A program made the position numbers and the translations under genes. A stretch of DNA of 64,000 bases from Isoetes taiwanensis (lineage: Eukaryota > Streptophyta > Lycopodiopsida > Isoetales > Isoetaceae): the NCBI GenBank assembly GCA_021234155.1, contig JAJEKV010000079.1, forward strand, positions 2,888,261 to 2,952,260, written 5' to 3'. Of this stretch, positions 1 through 13,229 are shown in pieces. The notes under the pieces are model-generated. The model ran no database searches and had not been told where the DNA came from. It saw only the letters and a program-made list of their open reading frames with translations. Each line of letters begins with the position of its first letter. The first letter of the stretch is position 1.

Positions 1-56
1 ATTATAGCTTTTTCTAGGCGCTTTATTGACATTGGTTGCATAAGCGGTGTAATGAA

Positions 57-251
57 TCACCTTTTATTGTCACCGTGCTCCATTAGCGGCGTTGAAGGTG
101 ACCTCCGTTTCTCCACCGGTCTATGTGGGCCCCTAGCGAGCGCTAAAAACTCCATTCCCACAATAAGATCATATTTGCCAATGTCCATTAATTCGGCACC
201 CAAGGCAAGCTGGTGCACAACTTGCATTTTAAAGGTTATCACGGTGACCAT
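57..251 (-). pseudogene. Ty3/gypsy-like retropepsin remnant (C-terminal half)
   Basis: The minus strand reads ...KYDLIVGMEFL..., which matches the YDLILGMDWL block at the C-terminal end of Ty3/gypsy aspartic proteases. After one frameshift the same strand gives an AHID stretch, then ETEVTFNAANGA and, after a further shift, TVTIKG. This is the usual order downstream of that block (a turn, then V-TF, then V-IKG). The catalytic DTG is not visible. At least two frameshifts are needed, so this is a dead copy. The protease lies downstream of the zinc knuckle at about 0.6 kb, as expected for gag-pol, so reverse transcriptase would lie beyond the left edge of the window. A caulimovirid-like source is less likely but not excluded from so short a piece. 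Confidence 0.6.
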
Positions 252-559
252 GAGTGTGTGTGATCTTCAGCTAGCTAATGTGGTGGCTTAGGTCGGGGAT
301 CTCAATGTTTCCGGTGCGCGGTGCACAGGCCATTCTAGGAGAAGCAAAATTATGCATTACTACGTGTCCATCAAAATTATGAAGGGCTTCTTGTCTACTT
401 GGCCTATTGTAGAAATAGGAAGGCTGACTTTCAGCGTTACTGTTTCTATAGCGGCAAGAATATGAGGCGCACCATGAATGTACTTTCGGGGAGCCTCGTC
501 TTCGGCGGACAAGATTGGACTCCAAATCTTCCCAATCGAGGGTCGGCCATGGCGGTTAG

Positions 560-650
560 GCGTCTGCGTGGCGTGCGGACAATTACGCATGAAGTGTCCG
601 GGCCTCATCACATGTATGCCTTATCCGGCGGGCTGTTCTCTCGGCCTCTT
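560..650 (-). pseudogene. Gag zinc-knuckle remnant of the same Ty3/gypsy-like element
   Basis: The minus strand contains PGHFMRNCPH, the second half of a retroviral-type CCHC knuckle (C-x2-C-x4-H-x4-C). The first two cysteines are present as nucleotides just upstream but in another frame, so the knuckle is frameshifted. It sits about 350 bp upstream of the protease remnant, the normal gag-to-pol order. Gag knuckles bind the element's RNA. This copy cannot be functional. Confidence 0.55.
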
Positions 651-3600
651 TAGGAATGGGTATGTAGAGGCCCGAATTTCCTTACCGGCATTGTTACGCT
701 TATCGGCGTGCTAAAAGCAACTTTCTTCTCTGGCGTCCATAGGAATTGTCTTTGAGGGGGCCCCGGACTTAGCGTCGGGGTTTGTAAAGGTGTGGGCCGG
801 CGTGGCTGCGAGTAAGGAGCAGTCGCGGATCTTGGCTCCTTGGCGAATCTTCCTCAAGGCTTAATGCCTTAGCTTCCAAAACGCTCTTTTGACTTTGGGT
901 CGATAGCCTTGACCATTAAGTTTAATAGATGGGGCCAACCCTTCAATGTAGCCCTCTCGCTCTTTTCTCATTCATTCACGGCACATACAACCTCAAAGCG
1001 CGCTGAATTAGGTCGGTGTAGGCCTGCGGACATGCCCATACATTCCAACTTTGTAGAAGGTGCGAATCTGGTGGCATTTGTGGCGCGAGGCCGCGTAATG
1101 CGATTTAAAAGCCTTAGCAAACTTCACGAACTTGCATCTGCTCCTATCCGGTGTTTAGCTCTGGCGTAACCCTTCCACCAAATCTGGGCGACTCCGGTAA
1201 GGTTAGTGGTGGCGACCTTCCACTGTATCTTTCTCTGTCATTCCATAGGACTTCCCGAATTCCTTCATTTAGTCCAACCAAGATTCCGCATTCAAGCCTC
1301 CTCTGGATTTCCCATCAAAGCGAGCCAACTTCGGTTCTTCCATATACTAGTGATAGGCATTGTATCAGCGGTTTTTAATTATTCCTTATCCTTCGCCTTG
1401 AATGATCAGCGTCGATGGCGAGGACCCGAAGAACCAGAAGTGGTTGAATGTGAGAGCGGCGCTATCCTTAGAGGAACCCGATGGCGGCTTAGCATGAGTC
1501 CTCCTGCAATGCAGTGCAGGGGCTAGCTCACGGGAGGAGATGGGTTGTCGGAGTGGACTCAATGGTGTGAGGAGGTAATTCGGTCCGTCCTCTGGTATGT
1601 GGCGGTGGATTGGTATGTAACACATAAGCACATGTAACTCACCGAGTTGCCTTTTCATTAACATCAATTCTGTTGGGGGTGAGCCCTCTTGGCGTTGGAG
1701 GTGTTGCCAAAGGCGTTCATTACCGCAGATCTATAGGGAGCATTCATGAATATATAAAAGCGATTTATACTAATGTATAATCCCTTTTAAAATAATTGAG
1801 ATCAAAAGAATATACAAGCGAGAAAACAATGTTTTTATTTCATTGAAGTCGATTACAAAACAAGTATATTGGTACATGGGTTAAAGGCGAAAGTAGGTAT
1901 GATCTGATGGAAACTCTTAAAATTCTATCCGCTGCAGTAACGGCAACAAAGAAAACATATGAAGAGACCAAGCCTAGGGGTTGGCGAAGAGTCTGAGGAT
2001 CGCATAAGCGGTACTCTCCGTCTGGCTTCGGACGAGTTTATAAGCGTGCCGGGCTTGGACAATGATTGCTTGGTACTCCCATGTTGGGCTGATAATCGAA
2101 AGGTTAAAGAGCCTTAGCGCCGCATAAAGAGTTGCCAAAGATGGTCATTGGCGTCCTCGAAGGCTTAGTGCTGGTCATATTCGGTAGTCAGTGCGACCGC
2201 GGGGTCATCTTCAGGATCCTCGGCTTCGATCCACGAGGATGTTAACTATCTCGACCCTTTGTCGATGGGGTGTAGAGTTCCCACGGTGGCGGTGGTTCGG
2301 TTTCATAGCCTTCCTCCCTCTCACGGATATTCACCATATCTCGGCCATAGTCACAGTGCGGCGGGCGGGATCGTCTCTCTAACCATGTCGGTGATTCTTT
2401 CCTCATACTCCCAAATGGTTTCCTCTGCAACATAGTTGGAGTGAATAGAGAACATTTTGTAATTCCACTATACTCTAAACTTTAATGCTTTGGAAGAGGA
2501 TGTCATAAAAAAAATTTTAGTTATACTCATCAAAGAAAACTTTGTATTTAATAAGTAGATAAGATACACATTTTTTCAATATGGTTTAAACAATTGCCAA
2601 TCCCAAAATCTCATAAATACATGTGTATATATATAACACCCTTAGTTCGGGAACTAGGCCACTGCCTCTTTATCCTTAGCCCTAGAAGGTGGTGGAAGCG
2701 ATTCGGTGTCCTTGTGAGCTACCCGGGGTCCCACGGTGGCCGCCCCAGCGGATGCAACCTACGGTGGATAAGCAGCGGCCAATGGGGCTGCCGTGAGGAG
2801 CTTCATGCCCATCAAGGCGCAATATCTAGCCCAAGGCCGTAAGGGCAAGATCCCGTCGTCACAGTACATGCGTAAGCGTCACGATAGGGGAAACTCTTGT
2901 GGCCGGCCGAGTGTAGAAAGTGCCGCGGAGGACCCACCATGAAGCTTCAGCCTCGGCCCCTAAGTCCGGGCTATGAAGAGAACACTGCCCGTATTTGAAG
3001 GCCGAAAAAAGCGGGTGAGGTGGTTCTGCCGGCGCCTTCCCTTGCGGAGTTTGGAATCGGCCACTTCCTTATCCAGTCCATGGGGACTTCTTCCTCCTTG
3101 AGCTCTGTTGCTCCTCCTTCTTATCGCGGGGTTATGATATAAATCTTCACCCTCATCATCTGGCGGAGGAACCTCAACCATATTGATGTTTGGGGCGTGA
3201 GGTCCCATAGCGTGAAGGCATCACAGTGCGGGTTCGAAGGCGGTTTCTGCATCACAAAGTCCACGAAAGTAATAGGGTCTCCGCCCGGCTCTAGGGTCTC
3301 TGGCGGAACTACGGCGGCTGGTGCACCTCGGGAGGCTTCGGTAGAAGTGAAGTCGATGAAATCATCCATACAATACTCCATGAAGCTCATAAAGTACATG
3401 GTCTTTGCTTGCGTCTAAATCCGACCACTCATTGATCGTCCGGATAATATCATCCAGAGAAGGTATTCACCTTTTGGTGATAAATAAGCTGGAAGGCCGT
3501 CTAACCACGACAAGCCTATAGATTGGTCCGCGGCGCGGTGGTAGCTCCTCTGCTGGCTCTCTTTCCAGCGGGCAAAATTAAGCCCATTCCTATATGCTCG

Positions 3601-6600
3601 TCATCCCCTCCTCGGAGGATTACGGCGGCTTGCCCTTCTCTGCCCGGCAAGGTTTCATCCTCAGCGTGTTGGTCCATGAGGATGGCTAGGCGAAAGTAGC
3701 TTCCGGATCTGCTGCCCACGATCTTTGGACCACCGTAGGTGTTTACCCCATCGGGTTTCCCCTTCAAGGCGTCATAGGCATGTGTGTCCCCGCCTAGCAT
3801 CTGCCGAACTATCTCAGCTCAAATACAAGTGGGGAGGATCCCTAGAGGAATACCACCGAGGAGGAAGCATTTCCTCCATGTAAAGTCAAGGAATCCGGCA
3901 TAGTCCCGGGATGCTTGCATGTTAACAAGGAGGTCTATCGTTGGCATAGCAAAGGCTGCGGCGGTCGAAGGAACTGTGGATCCCATTTCTCTCCATCAAG
4001 GTACCCGGGCGGCAAGGTCGGTGGCCCGGCGACCATGGCTAGGAGGGAGGAGAGGAAAAAAAGCGTTTAAAATAACCCTCTGGTCCCTTTTAAACCCTCT
4101 TAATAAAGCTGATGTCGGCATTTTATTTTAAATTTAACATGAAAAAACTCTTAAACTTTTAATTCAAAATAAAAGCTTCTTTATTAATTATTACAAACAA
4201 AATATGTACAAATCACGGATCCCTTAAGTAGGCTAAGGTTGCTCCCCGGTATCCTACGGTGAGGGCTAAATCCTTAGGCATTATGGTGACCCTCTTTGCG
4301 TGGATAAGCGCAAAGGTTGGCATCACCAAAAAGTGCTACCAAGTAGGCTTGGCCGGACCTCTTGGGCGCCAAAATTACAAAGGTGCGGAAGCGGAGATCG
4401 GTCTTAAATTGTGTCGCGATCTCCCGTACCCGACCTCTGAAAAAAAAGCGACTTCACGTCGGAAGGTCCGTGGACTTCTGAAATTTCGCGGATCTCCATG
4501 ATGCCCGCGATGCCGGGTCGGAACCGATGAGGCTTCGGCGTGGCCTAGGCCCCAGACGATGTTGGCACCGTCTTAGCCCGGCAGCCGTGGGAGTTATCCA
4601 CTCTCTGGCGCCTCCTCGGTCGGTGGGTCTTCTTCCCAAAAGCCCACGGCAGGTCTTTAACTTATCTTTGTATTATTTGCCCGGCCTTATGAGCAACTCC
4701 TTCCTTGAGACTTAGCGGTCGAATGTGTGGGTTTTGGGTTGAGCCACTCCCGGATGCACCTCCTCCTGTTGGTCCGGCCCGATCTTGTCGGTCCCGCTCC
4801 TCTTGCTCCAACTTCGTGCTCTTCGAGCTTTCCTTAGGTCTTCTTGGATTTGAGCAAAAGTTGGGCTCAGCGACACTGGCGATTAAGTTCAGCGTGGTAC
4901 CTTTGTGGCGAAGACCCATATCTATCGAATAGTTGTCGGATAGTCTATCTTTGGCGTCGGGGATTTCTCCCGGACAAAGCTGTTGGAACCCTCATGCCAT
5001 TGGTATGGGGGAACCTCAATAGCTCTACCATCGATGGCCAAAAAAGCCGTCTCAGAATCTGCCGGTACTCCCTACCCGGGGCTCTTGTGTCGGGCAGCTC
5101 AATCTCGGTGGTGATCTTCCCACAGGCAAAACCCTAATCCGGTTGGGCCTCGAGTCGACATCTTCCTCCTCCCTTATGGCCTTCTTGTTCGGAGGATAAA
5201 ACTTGATGAGCATCATCACCATATCGAGTTGCTCAACAAGGGTATAGGGGGCTGGCGTGGGTTCAGCCCGGATGAGGAATGGCTCACGAGAAGTGATAGG
5301 CGGGGATATGGAATCTATCATTGTTCTCAAACCTATTGACCAGCTCATCCAACAAGATGTCGATGAGGCTTAAAATTCGATTAACCATGTGCTTAGCAAT
5401 CATGGCGTGATCTCCACGATGCTCATGGTGGGCCGGGTCGGGCGCTCTTGGTAATAGCCATAGGGGAATACGTGGTGGCCGGCGATAAGGATGGCGGAAG
5501 GAGGCACAAAGCACAAGAGGCGCAGATATCAAGGTCGGTCCGGTGGCGATGGCGGGAGGCGGCTCAGGCGGTTTGGGCGGAAGCAAAAGCAAATGGCAGA
5601 AAATGGTTTGCTAAGCGGCCAATTAACTTTTAAAATTTCAAATTTTTTCTTATTAACTTCAAAATTTTATTATTAAAAATATCTGGTGAAATCTGCGCCA
5701 CATACGGTCGGCGTCGATGGCATTATCACGGGTTTACGCCTCAAGCGGGTGTCGTCGAAATGCAAAGCGGCCGAGTTGACTGGGCGGGCCAGCGTTGACT
5801 TCGAGTCACGGCGGGTTGGTAGCCAAACGGCATTCGGTAACTTCTAACTTGACTGCAAAGCGACAAAAGCAAGGCGCCGAATTCGTTTTGGGCCTGCCCT
5901 TGACTATTTTAAGCACAGGTTGATTGTTTTAGGGTAATTCGGTCGCCCAATCAATGGAGCCATCATCTTTGTCATTTGAGTTACCCACGGGCACTGTTAG
6001 GCCTCAATCTTGGCCCCTCCACTTCAAAGCTACAATTTCTTAACAACCTAACACCAAACCAAACAACAAAGAGAACTAGCGACACATTGACTTAGCCTCC
6101 TCCTAACTCTGGTGCTCACGAGTTAGTGTTTGGCGGTGCTATGATTCCGAACAACCGAAATCCGCGGCTCACGATACCCTTTGTGGCGCTCGAGAATATA
6201 TCGACCCTCGGGGCGTATACATCACGAGGACTTTCCCCTCCCATGGCGATCATCTCACCATGGCGGGGGCCCTCCCGTGCGGTTCGGGCCATCGATGAAA
6301 TGAGGCCGAAGAAGGACCTGAAAGGGGTCATTAAATTACGCCTTCAATGGGACTCCTCGTCGGCGGAAGCATGAATACAAGGGTTAGCACCGCGGCCGCG
6401 AATATACATAAATAACCACCACGAAGGGTGGCGCATCCATCAATATACCAGCGGCATAGAATATGCATCTAATCCTAGGAAAACACCCAAACCCGGGTTC
6501 TACCCGGCTCGGACTCCGTGGGGAATCGGTAGCGGTGGTGGGCCTCAAAGAGATCAGCGGGCCAGGAGTCTTGGCATGGCGTTGGGCGGCATAGAACATT

Positions 6601-7640
6601 GGCTAGGGTTGTCCACTCCATCCGCCCCTCACATGCACACTTTGATGGGTCAATTCATGCTATGGCCGCTATATAGCCTTAGGAAAGCCTTGACTCGGGG
6701 CATCACCCTCGAGCCTACTCCCGGGTTCATGGCCTTTGGTCCGATGAGGCGGTGAGGCGTCCCCTTCGGAATCCACCCGGTGGTTCCATGGGTGAGCTAG
6801 AGAATCGTGCGGCATCGGCGACCCCGCATCCGTGCAGACTTACTCACCCTAAATCTACTCAAAGTGCAAAGGTGCTCCATACGGATCACACCTTCCCACC
6901 CGAGTGTCGGACCCATACCCGGCCCTCGTGACCAGGCTATCGGGGCCCTAGCCCTTTGTAGGAGTCTCCGGGGAGCCTTGTATGCTCATGCAAGTCCCAC
7001 CCCTCATGTCTGCTTGTGTTCCTTATGCGGTGCTAAGCCCGGACCATAGCATCTAGGACCGGTGGGTTCTTGTGCCTGAGCCGCATCTTATGGGACTTTC
7101 ACGAGCTATCTAGGAGCATACTCACTATACCGGTTCGAGGCCTCTACCCACCGTAATCCCCCGTTTGAGTCGGATCAAACAAAGAACTAACAATCCATCC
7201 TTTGAGTAAGAACGAAATTGAATATAAAGAGAACTTGTTTGTACAATCAAGGGTTAGTTTCTATGATTGAATTACAAAGAAAACGAGAGAAGGGCGGACA
7301 CAACCAAGTGTTAACTAGAAACATAGCCACCTACGAATTACATTTGGACTCATTCCCATGGAAACCCTCCATCTCTGGCGGTTGAAGATTAATTTGTGGC
7401 TTCCACGAGGGGCGGCCCAGTATGGGGTTCTCTGCGGGTGGTTGATGGCGCTCGGCTCACGGCCTTCCTTGAATCGATCTTGAGGAGTCAATCCCAGGGA
7501 TAGGGGTCAAGTTGGCATCCAAACTTGGCAACCCCCATGCTGCCCAATCGATTGGGGCAGGTGGCGCCTTCCCAATTGGTAATTATCCCAATTTCCTAGG
7601 TTATAGGTTATTATTAATACTGTGGGTTAAATTAGCATAG
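651..7640. other. GC/CpG-rich decayed retroelement-like tract, no intact gene
   Basis: About 7 kb of GC- and CpG-rich sequence with only short, unrelated open frames on both strands, interrupted by AT-rich islands near 1740-1880, 2450-2640, 4120-4220 and 5625-5690. The abrupt composition switches suggest nested insertions. Since the protease and zinc knuckle at the left edge are on the minus strand, the gag and 5' LTR of that element should lie here, but I could not find paired LTRs, a primer-binding site or a conserved gag core. No host gene was recognised. Confidence 0.4.
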
Positions 7641-10600
7641 CTAATTTAATCCTTTGTAAGGTAACCCCCTAGGTTGCAATTAAGTTCCCATACCCCCATG
7701 GTAGCGTACCTTGAGGGAGTGACGTGCTTGTATTTGTACGTGTCCCGTATAGTAGACCGTATAAATACGTGGAACGTCACAGCTGCGCCATGTAGCTTTG
7801 TCGTAGTGGAACACATGTGCAATGGGAAGAATGCATGGCTGGGTAAGCACACCTGAATGCTTAGTCTTTCTTACAATGCTGCCTGCAAGGAGGGCACAAT
7901 AGCTTCACAATTGAAAGGGTGTTCAACATGTGATCATAATATTTCATAATGTGTGGTGATTGTATGTGAAACTCTGGCTGCCAAACAGTTTGAGTGTGAT
8001 TTTACGCAAGGTGCATAAGAGAATATTAGATCTCAACTCATTCTGATGATCCAATGCACATAAGTTATTTATTTAATTGGGGTTGCTGTGATTGTATAAA
8101 GTATGGCCATGCATGACATTAGAGAAAATCTGGGGTCTAATATGGCCCCCCTAAGGGAAAATAAAATGAATTTTCTTTTACTTCCATTTATATATTTCTA
8201 GTCATTAGTATAGAAAGAGAAAGATCTAATATGATATCTACAAAGCATGCCACATGTGTCTAGGTCTATTGTCTCGTGTAAACTCTGATATAGGAATTTT
8301 ATCCACATGTGCCTAGGTTAATTGTCTCGTGTAAACTTTGATATGGGAATTTTAAAGGATATATGGAAATTTTACAGGCTCGTGTCATGCATGTCAGTAG
8401 CCAGACTTGCTGCTCTCCTCGATTATAGAGATCCGACTAGTGGAGATCTGATTGGTCTTACCAAGCTATTGTTTTATGCCGTCCTCTCAATCTGACGGGA
8501 GAGAAGGTAAAGATACTTGGCAAATCCAAACATCTAGCATTTGAATTTGAATGTCTATTGCCAAACTGTAGTATTTCGGTACTTGCCACACAGAAACTAG
8601 CATGTGAAAGATGGGCTTTCTCAGGCTTAAATTCCTTATTGTTTCTGGTCTGGTTTTCAATCAATGGCTCAAAGTAAAATCGTCCTACCTTCAGAATGCT
8701 CAAACAACCAAGAAATGCAGAGTCGTTGCTTAAAGATGTAGATAGGAATTATCATATGACATAGAATGGTGCTTCTGTTGTGTTTTGGAATGAGTGGTAA
8801 AAGCAATCAGAAGTAACAATTTGTTCTCTAGGTGATGCCTTAATATTACTTTGCAGGGTTCAGGGCAACGTCTATGCAATGGAAGTGCAGTAGGGCAGGA
8901 TTTGCGAAGTGGTAAGATTGAAACCCCTACAAGCACAATAGTGTCAATCTGTTTACTTCGCAGCAGTTTTTAGGATATTACTTCAAACTAACGCAATAGA
9001 GAAGCAAAGTGAACCAAAGAAAAATTTTGATTCCACAATATTGCAATCTTCTGTAAGTATAATTTGCAAATAATTAATAGATCTATTTCATTTGCCAATA
9101 TTCTGTTGCATCATTTAGAAACTGGTCACCAACATTAAACAATGTAACAGGATTAAGCTGAATGGAGATTATTCCAGACGATACTCAAATATGGCATAGC
9201 TTTCATGCAAAGATTTTCACAGTATTCCCTTCCCCTTGGACCAAAATGCTGCAAAGATGGAGCCTGTGCAGATCACCAAAGTTAATTCCCTTTGATATTT
9301 TGTCTCCAACAATTGCAAATAGTAGAGCACCTCATTTACTGCTCGCTTTTGGAATAGATAAAACAATTAGATCTTGCTTCCTTGTGCTCATGCAGTATTG
9401 TCATAGCTGATGCATTTCTAGATTCACAAAAAATAATCATTTCCTTTTCAAACGAAGCTGAAATACTAGTAAACTCTCAGATTTCATAAACTTAATTCAC
9501 GTACTCAACTAAGGGAAGAACATGATTATCCCTTCTCAAACAATGGATGAGACATTAACAATTAGGCACTAAGAGATTTCAGATTACATAAGTCCTCTCT
9601 ATAAAAAACTTTTATAGATAATGTCTGATCTCATATTCTCATAGTTCAGAATGCTGAGGCATTAGCCTCCCTAAATTGATCACAATTGTGGAGCTGTGGT
9701 TCCTTGCTTGGGCAGAGAGAATATGGAAAAGAATGTGGAGTAATACAGACTGAAAAATCACAGTTAGAATGAGAAATACTGGAAACATCAACCTTCTTTA
9801 ACATGCTAGCAATAATGCAATTGCAACAAATGGGCAATTCTTCATATTAGTAAGAACAAAGAAAGCATTATTTAAGTGGAATTTATCAAGCCTGTTTTGG
9901 ATTGAAAGAAACTGTACTCGTCTTCCATATTCAAGGTCCTTTTCGTCTCACATATCTGGAGAAGCCAATAACCATTATCTTTGGTTATGGGGTTCCTTTG
10001 TTGCTCCATAAGCTCCGTTATTTGAAGTGCCTCGTGACCGCAAATGGCAACCCACAGTATCAGATCCCAAACACAATTTCAGGAGTTGAACCTGAATTAC
10101 CCATTCGATTCGCAAAAAAAATAAAATATATATATGCCATGCACTAATCAAAAATTTCTATGTTCAACCTGCTCGGAAATAATCCCTTGCCAGATATTGA
10201 GCGTTATAGCTATACTCCCCTACCTTCTCTGCAAAATGAGACAAATCTGAAAACGATTTACAAAAGGCATAAAAAATGTATGTTAGAATCCAAGAAAAAC
10301 ACAAAATGTCAAAGCAAAAATTACCAGGGCGAGCTTCTGTAGTCATGCAGACCTCAAATCAACCTGCTAATACATAGAGATGGACGAAGAAAGAAGGTGG
10401 AGACGGACGGATATGGCTCAAGCTGGCTACAGAATGAATGAGATATAGAGGGAATAGAAAATTGCAAAGCGGGAAATCCTAAGCGGGAATTTGTTCGAGA
10501 AACTCTTAGGAACAAAAATCGAGGCATATCTTTGGCATTTTAGGATCTCAAGAAATATTTAAAGATTTTGAGTATCATTTGGTAGATTAGGCAATAGCCA

Positions 10601-11340
10601 TGAAAAAATGTGACCACTAAAAAATAGACATGTGGATGCTAACTTTAAAGAAAGAAAAGTAGCCTTGCCACGTATTATGCATTAGAAACAAAGGACTTCA
10701 CCTCCCATTGGCTATAACAAAAAGCTGGCGTGTATTTTTTGAATTTCCATATTGGGACCATTTGAGACCCCAAATTTTTTCTAATGACAGATTCTGAATT
10801 TTGCAATGTACAGATTATTTTGAACAGTAAGTTGAAATGAGCAAGACATTGTAATGGATCGGGGGCTCTGATTAACCTCCTTTCTTTAGAACCCATGCTA
10901 CAGTGACGTTGCCCACAGGAAAGCAAGCTATAATCAAAATACCTTATGCCATCGGAATGCTGTGCCATGCATATTTGTACAGACATGGAGTTGCATAGTT
11001 TACACCTGTTGTTCCTGGCGTTGGCAGACAAGTAGATGATGGTCCAAGGTTAGCTTGAGATTCAAAAGCACTTGTCTACACTTTAAAAGAATGTATGGTT
11101 CTGCATTAAGTTTGACGTGTATTTTGACTTCTCATGATGGCTCTGAAATCTTATGGTGAGGTGGAAATTCTAATTTGACCCCATCATGGATTCAGTGCAC
11201 GGCTTAGAATGCACCACAAGGAATATGCGTTGAAATGTTGAAATATTCCTGTAATCAAGGGCTAAGAATGAGCGATAAGGAGGATGATGGATTTCGTGGG
11301 GGTGACACGACGAACCGAAAAAGGAGGGTGAAAGCCATCG
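7641..11340. other. AT-rich intergenic region, no supported gene
   Basis: Sequence shifts to AT-rich, low-CpG DNA. Open frames are all under 120 codons, lack recognisable motifs and overlap on both strands. It contains the 53-bp tandem duplication at 8251-8356. Nothing else is supportable. Confidence 0.5.
8251..8356. repeat. Two tandem 53-bp repeats
   Basis: Positions 8251-8303 and 8304-8356 are head-to-tail copies. Both begin CACATGTG, contain TTGTCTCGTGTAAACT and end near GGAATTTTA, with a handful of substitutions between them. Probably a local slippage duplication. Confidence 0.85.
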
Positions 11341-11510
11341 CGGTAAATGTCGGACGCTGACATGTTATACCCAGCCTTAAATGACAAAAAATCGGCTAAG
11401 TCCACAAAAACGCCGTGTAATTTTTTTTGGGCGTGGTATAACATGTCAAACACACGGATATACCACGGATATACCCATGGGTATAACATGTCAGCGTCCG
11501 ATATTTACGG
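11341..11510. mobile_element. 170-bp MITE with 33-bp terminal inverted repeats
   Basis: The left terminus 11341-11373 (beginning CGGTAAATGTCGG) and right terminus 11478-11510 are inverted copies differing at about two positions, around a 104-bp AT-rich centre. There is no coding capacity. A clear target-site duplication is not obvious, so the superfamily is undetermined. It lies roughly 600 bp upstream of the LEA gene start. Confidence 0.75.
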
Positions 11511-11668
11511 CGCTCGGGGTGAAAGTCGCAATGGGGATAACCCCTAATTGAATAGTGTGCACTTTACGGATGCTTCGAAAAGGAAAAATATATGGTGTAC
11601 TTGAAGAGGCAACAGGTGGTATGTTGTAAAAAAAACAGGTGTTATGTTATCTACGGAGAGATGTGGCG

Positions 11669-11864
11669 ACCGACAATTTGGATTCCTCCATTTGTGTTTA
11701 AGGTAACGCGTGGACGTTTGACGGCCGTGAAATTTCTAACGGTCAGCGAGTTGTTGGCCACGTAGGACGCCGACGACTCTCTAGAATTATGACCGGCGGG
11801 ACACCTGGCAAAAGTACATATACGTGTCACGCTGCATGATGCCCATTTTCCCCCTACAAAAATA
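11669..11864 (+). promoter_or_regulatory. Putative stress-responsive promoter of the LEA gene
   Basis: Upstream of the LEA start are two DRE/CRT cores (ACCGAC at 11669-11674 and GCCGAC at 11769-11774), an ABRE-like TACGTGTC at 11821-11828, and a TATA-like TACAAAAATA at 11855-11864, about 100 bp before the ATG. In other plants these motifs bind DREB/CBF and ABF/AREB factors. Their grouping in the 300 bp before a LEA gene suggests dehydration, cold and ABA control. Motif matches this short also occur by chance. Confidence 0.5.
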
Positions 11865-11962
11865 GCGCGCGTTCTCAACATTCTCATTTCCAGTTCGTCG
11901 TTTCTGCTCTTTCATTATTCTCCAATACAACGCAAACGCTATCTCTGATCCGTCCCAGTTCT

Positions 11963-13229
11963 ATGGCTCATCAAGCTTCCGCTCACGGCCGCGACATGAC
12001 TAACCAAGCTTCCGAACATGGCAGGGTCAGTCTTCATTCATTCCTTGTTTTTTCTTCTCTCAGCATTCTAGAATTTCTCCCCCATTTTGGTTCTCTTTGA
12101 CAAATCTTATATTTTGGATTCCTCTTATTATTGGATCTGTTGTTTCTTGTAACTACATTGAAGCGTGTTGACGTTTTTATTCTAGTTAGAGAGCAGTTCG
12201 TTTCACAAATAATATGTCATCCATTTGGCTTCTTTTAATCGGTATAGGTAATTTTTTTCAAATAGTATTATTACAGTTCATACTGAGCATCGGATCTCAA
12301 ATTATGTCTTTTGGCTGTGCATATTTTTTTATGTTTTTTTTATTTTGCGACCTTTGCATTATAGCCATACTTTAGTTTCAATTTCATTGGCTCGCTTTCA
12401 TGCTAGGAAGAGTTCAAAGTTCGTTTGTTCATTTTCGTGTTAGGAAGAGACTTCTTACATTTTCCAGAGAGGGTCTTCTGGGTTCCTTAGTTTGATTTAC
12501 TAACTTGCTGTTTATTTATATGCAGAATGCAAAGGATGCTGCATCTCAGAAAACATCTGAAATGGGGCAAGCTGCTCAAGACAAAATCTACTCTGCAAAG
12601 AACCAAGCAGCAGGGGCAAAGGATCAAGCCCAACAAAAAGCAGGGGGTATGATGCAGACTGCTACAGACAAAACATATGCTGCAAAGGATGCAGTTGCAG
12701 GAAAGGCAAATGCTGCAAAGGATACAGTAGCAGATAAGGCATATGCTGCAAAGGATGCCACTGCTGATACGCTATATTCTGCAAAGGATACAGCTGCTGA
12801 TAAGGCTTATGCTGCCAAGGATCAAACTGCTGCAACTGCAAACCAGGCACAAGATAAGGCTGGGGGCATTTTCCAGACTGTCACAGACAAGACTTATGCT
12901 GCTAAGGATCAGGTTGTTGACACCACTTCTAATCTGTTGCATGCTGCTCAGGATAAAGCAGTTGCTGCAAAGAACCAAGCTGGAGAAATTCTGCAGCAGG
13001 TATGCTCAAATCTTGGGTTAACATGTAATTTGCTAATTTGCATATAGCAAATTCTATACCAGTTAGAAGTTCCTTTTTCGTTTTTTCTTCATTATTTAAT
13101 TCTTCTGTTTGTTAATTCCAGGTAGGAGATCAGACAATGGCAGCATATGGAAAGGCCAAGGACACTGTATTGGGCAGTGGAGAGAAGGCCAAGGAAACTG
13201 TATGCGAGAAGAAACCAGGACAGCAGTAG
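11963..13229 (+). CDS. Group 3 LEA protein (LEA_4-type 11-mer repeats), 214 aa
   Basis: Three exons join in frame: 11963-12025, 12526-12999 and 13122-13229. Introns begin GTCAGT and GTATGC and end in CAG. The product starts MAHQASAHGRD and ends EKKPGQQ. Residues 22-180 are alanine- and lysine-rich with degenerate 11-residue units of the type AAKDxAxDKAY, the amphipathic helical repeat of group 3 (LEA_4) proteins. There is no signal peptide or membrane segment, so a cytosolic location is expected. Proteins of this family are disordered when hydrated and fold into helices on drying, protecting membranes and enzymes. The first ATG gives the 21-residue exon 1 that splices in phase with the repeat frame. 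An ORF beginning at 12505 would start inside intron 1. The single C-terminal Cys is unusual for LEA proteins but not unprecedented. Confidence 0.9.

Noticed and set aside
1-650. Endogenous caulimovirid instead of Ty3/gypsy
   Set aside because: Retropepsin and knuckle exist in both, but no movement-protein motif is visible and the V-TF..V-IKG downstream pattern fits Ty3/gypsy better; not fully excluded.
12662-12978. Minus-strand and alternative-frame ORFs over the LEA gene
   Set aside because: Shadows of the 11-mer repeats; the sense frame splices into a canonical LEA protein.
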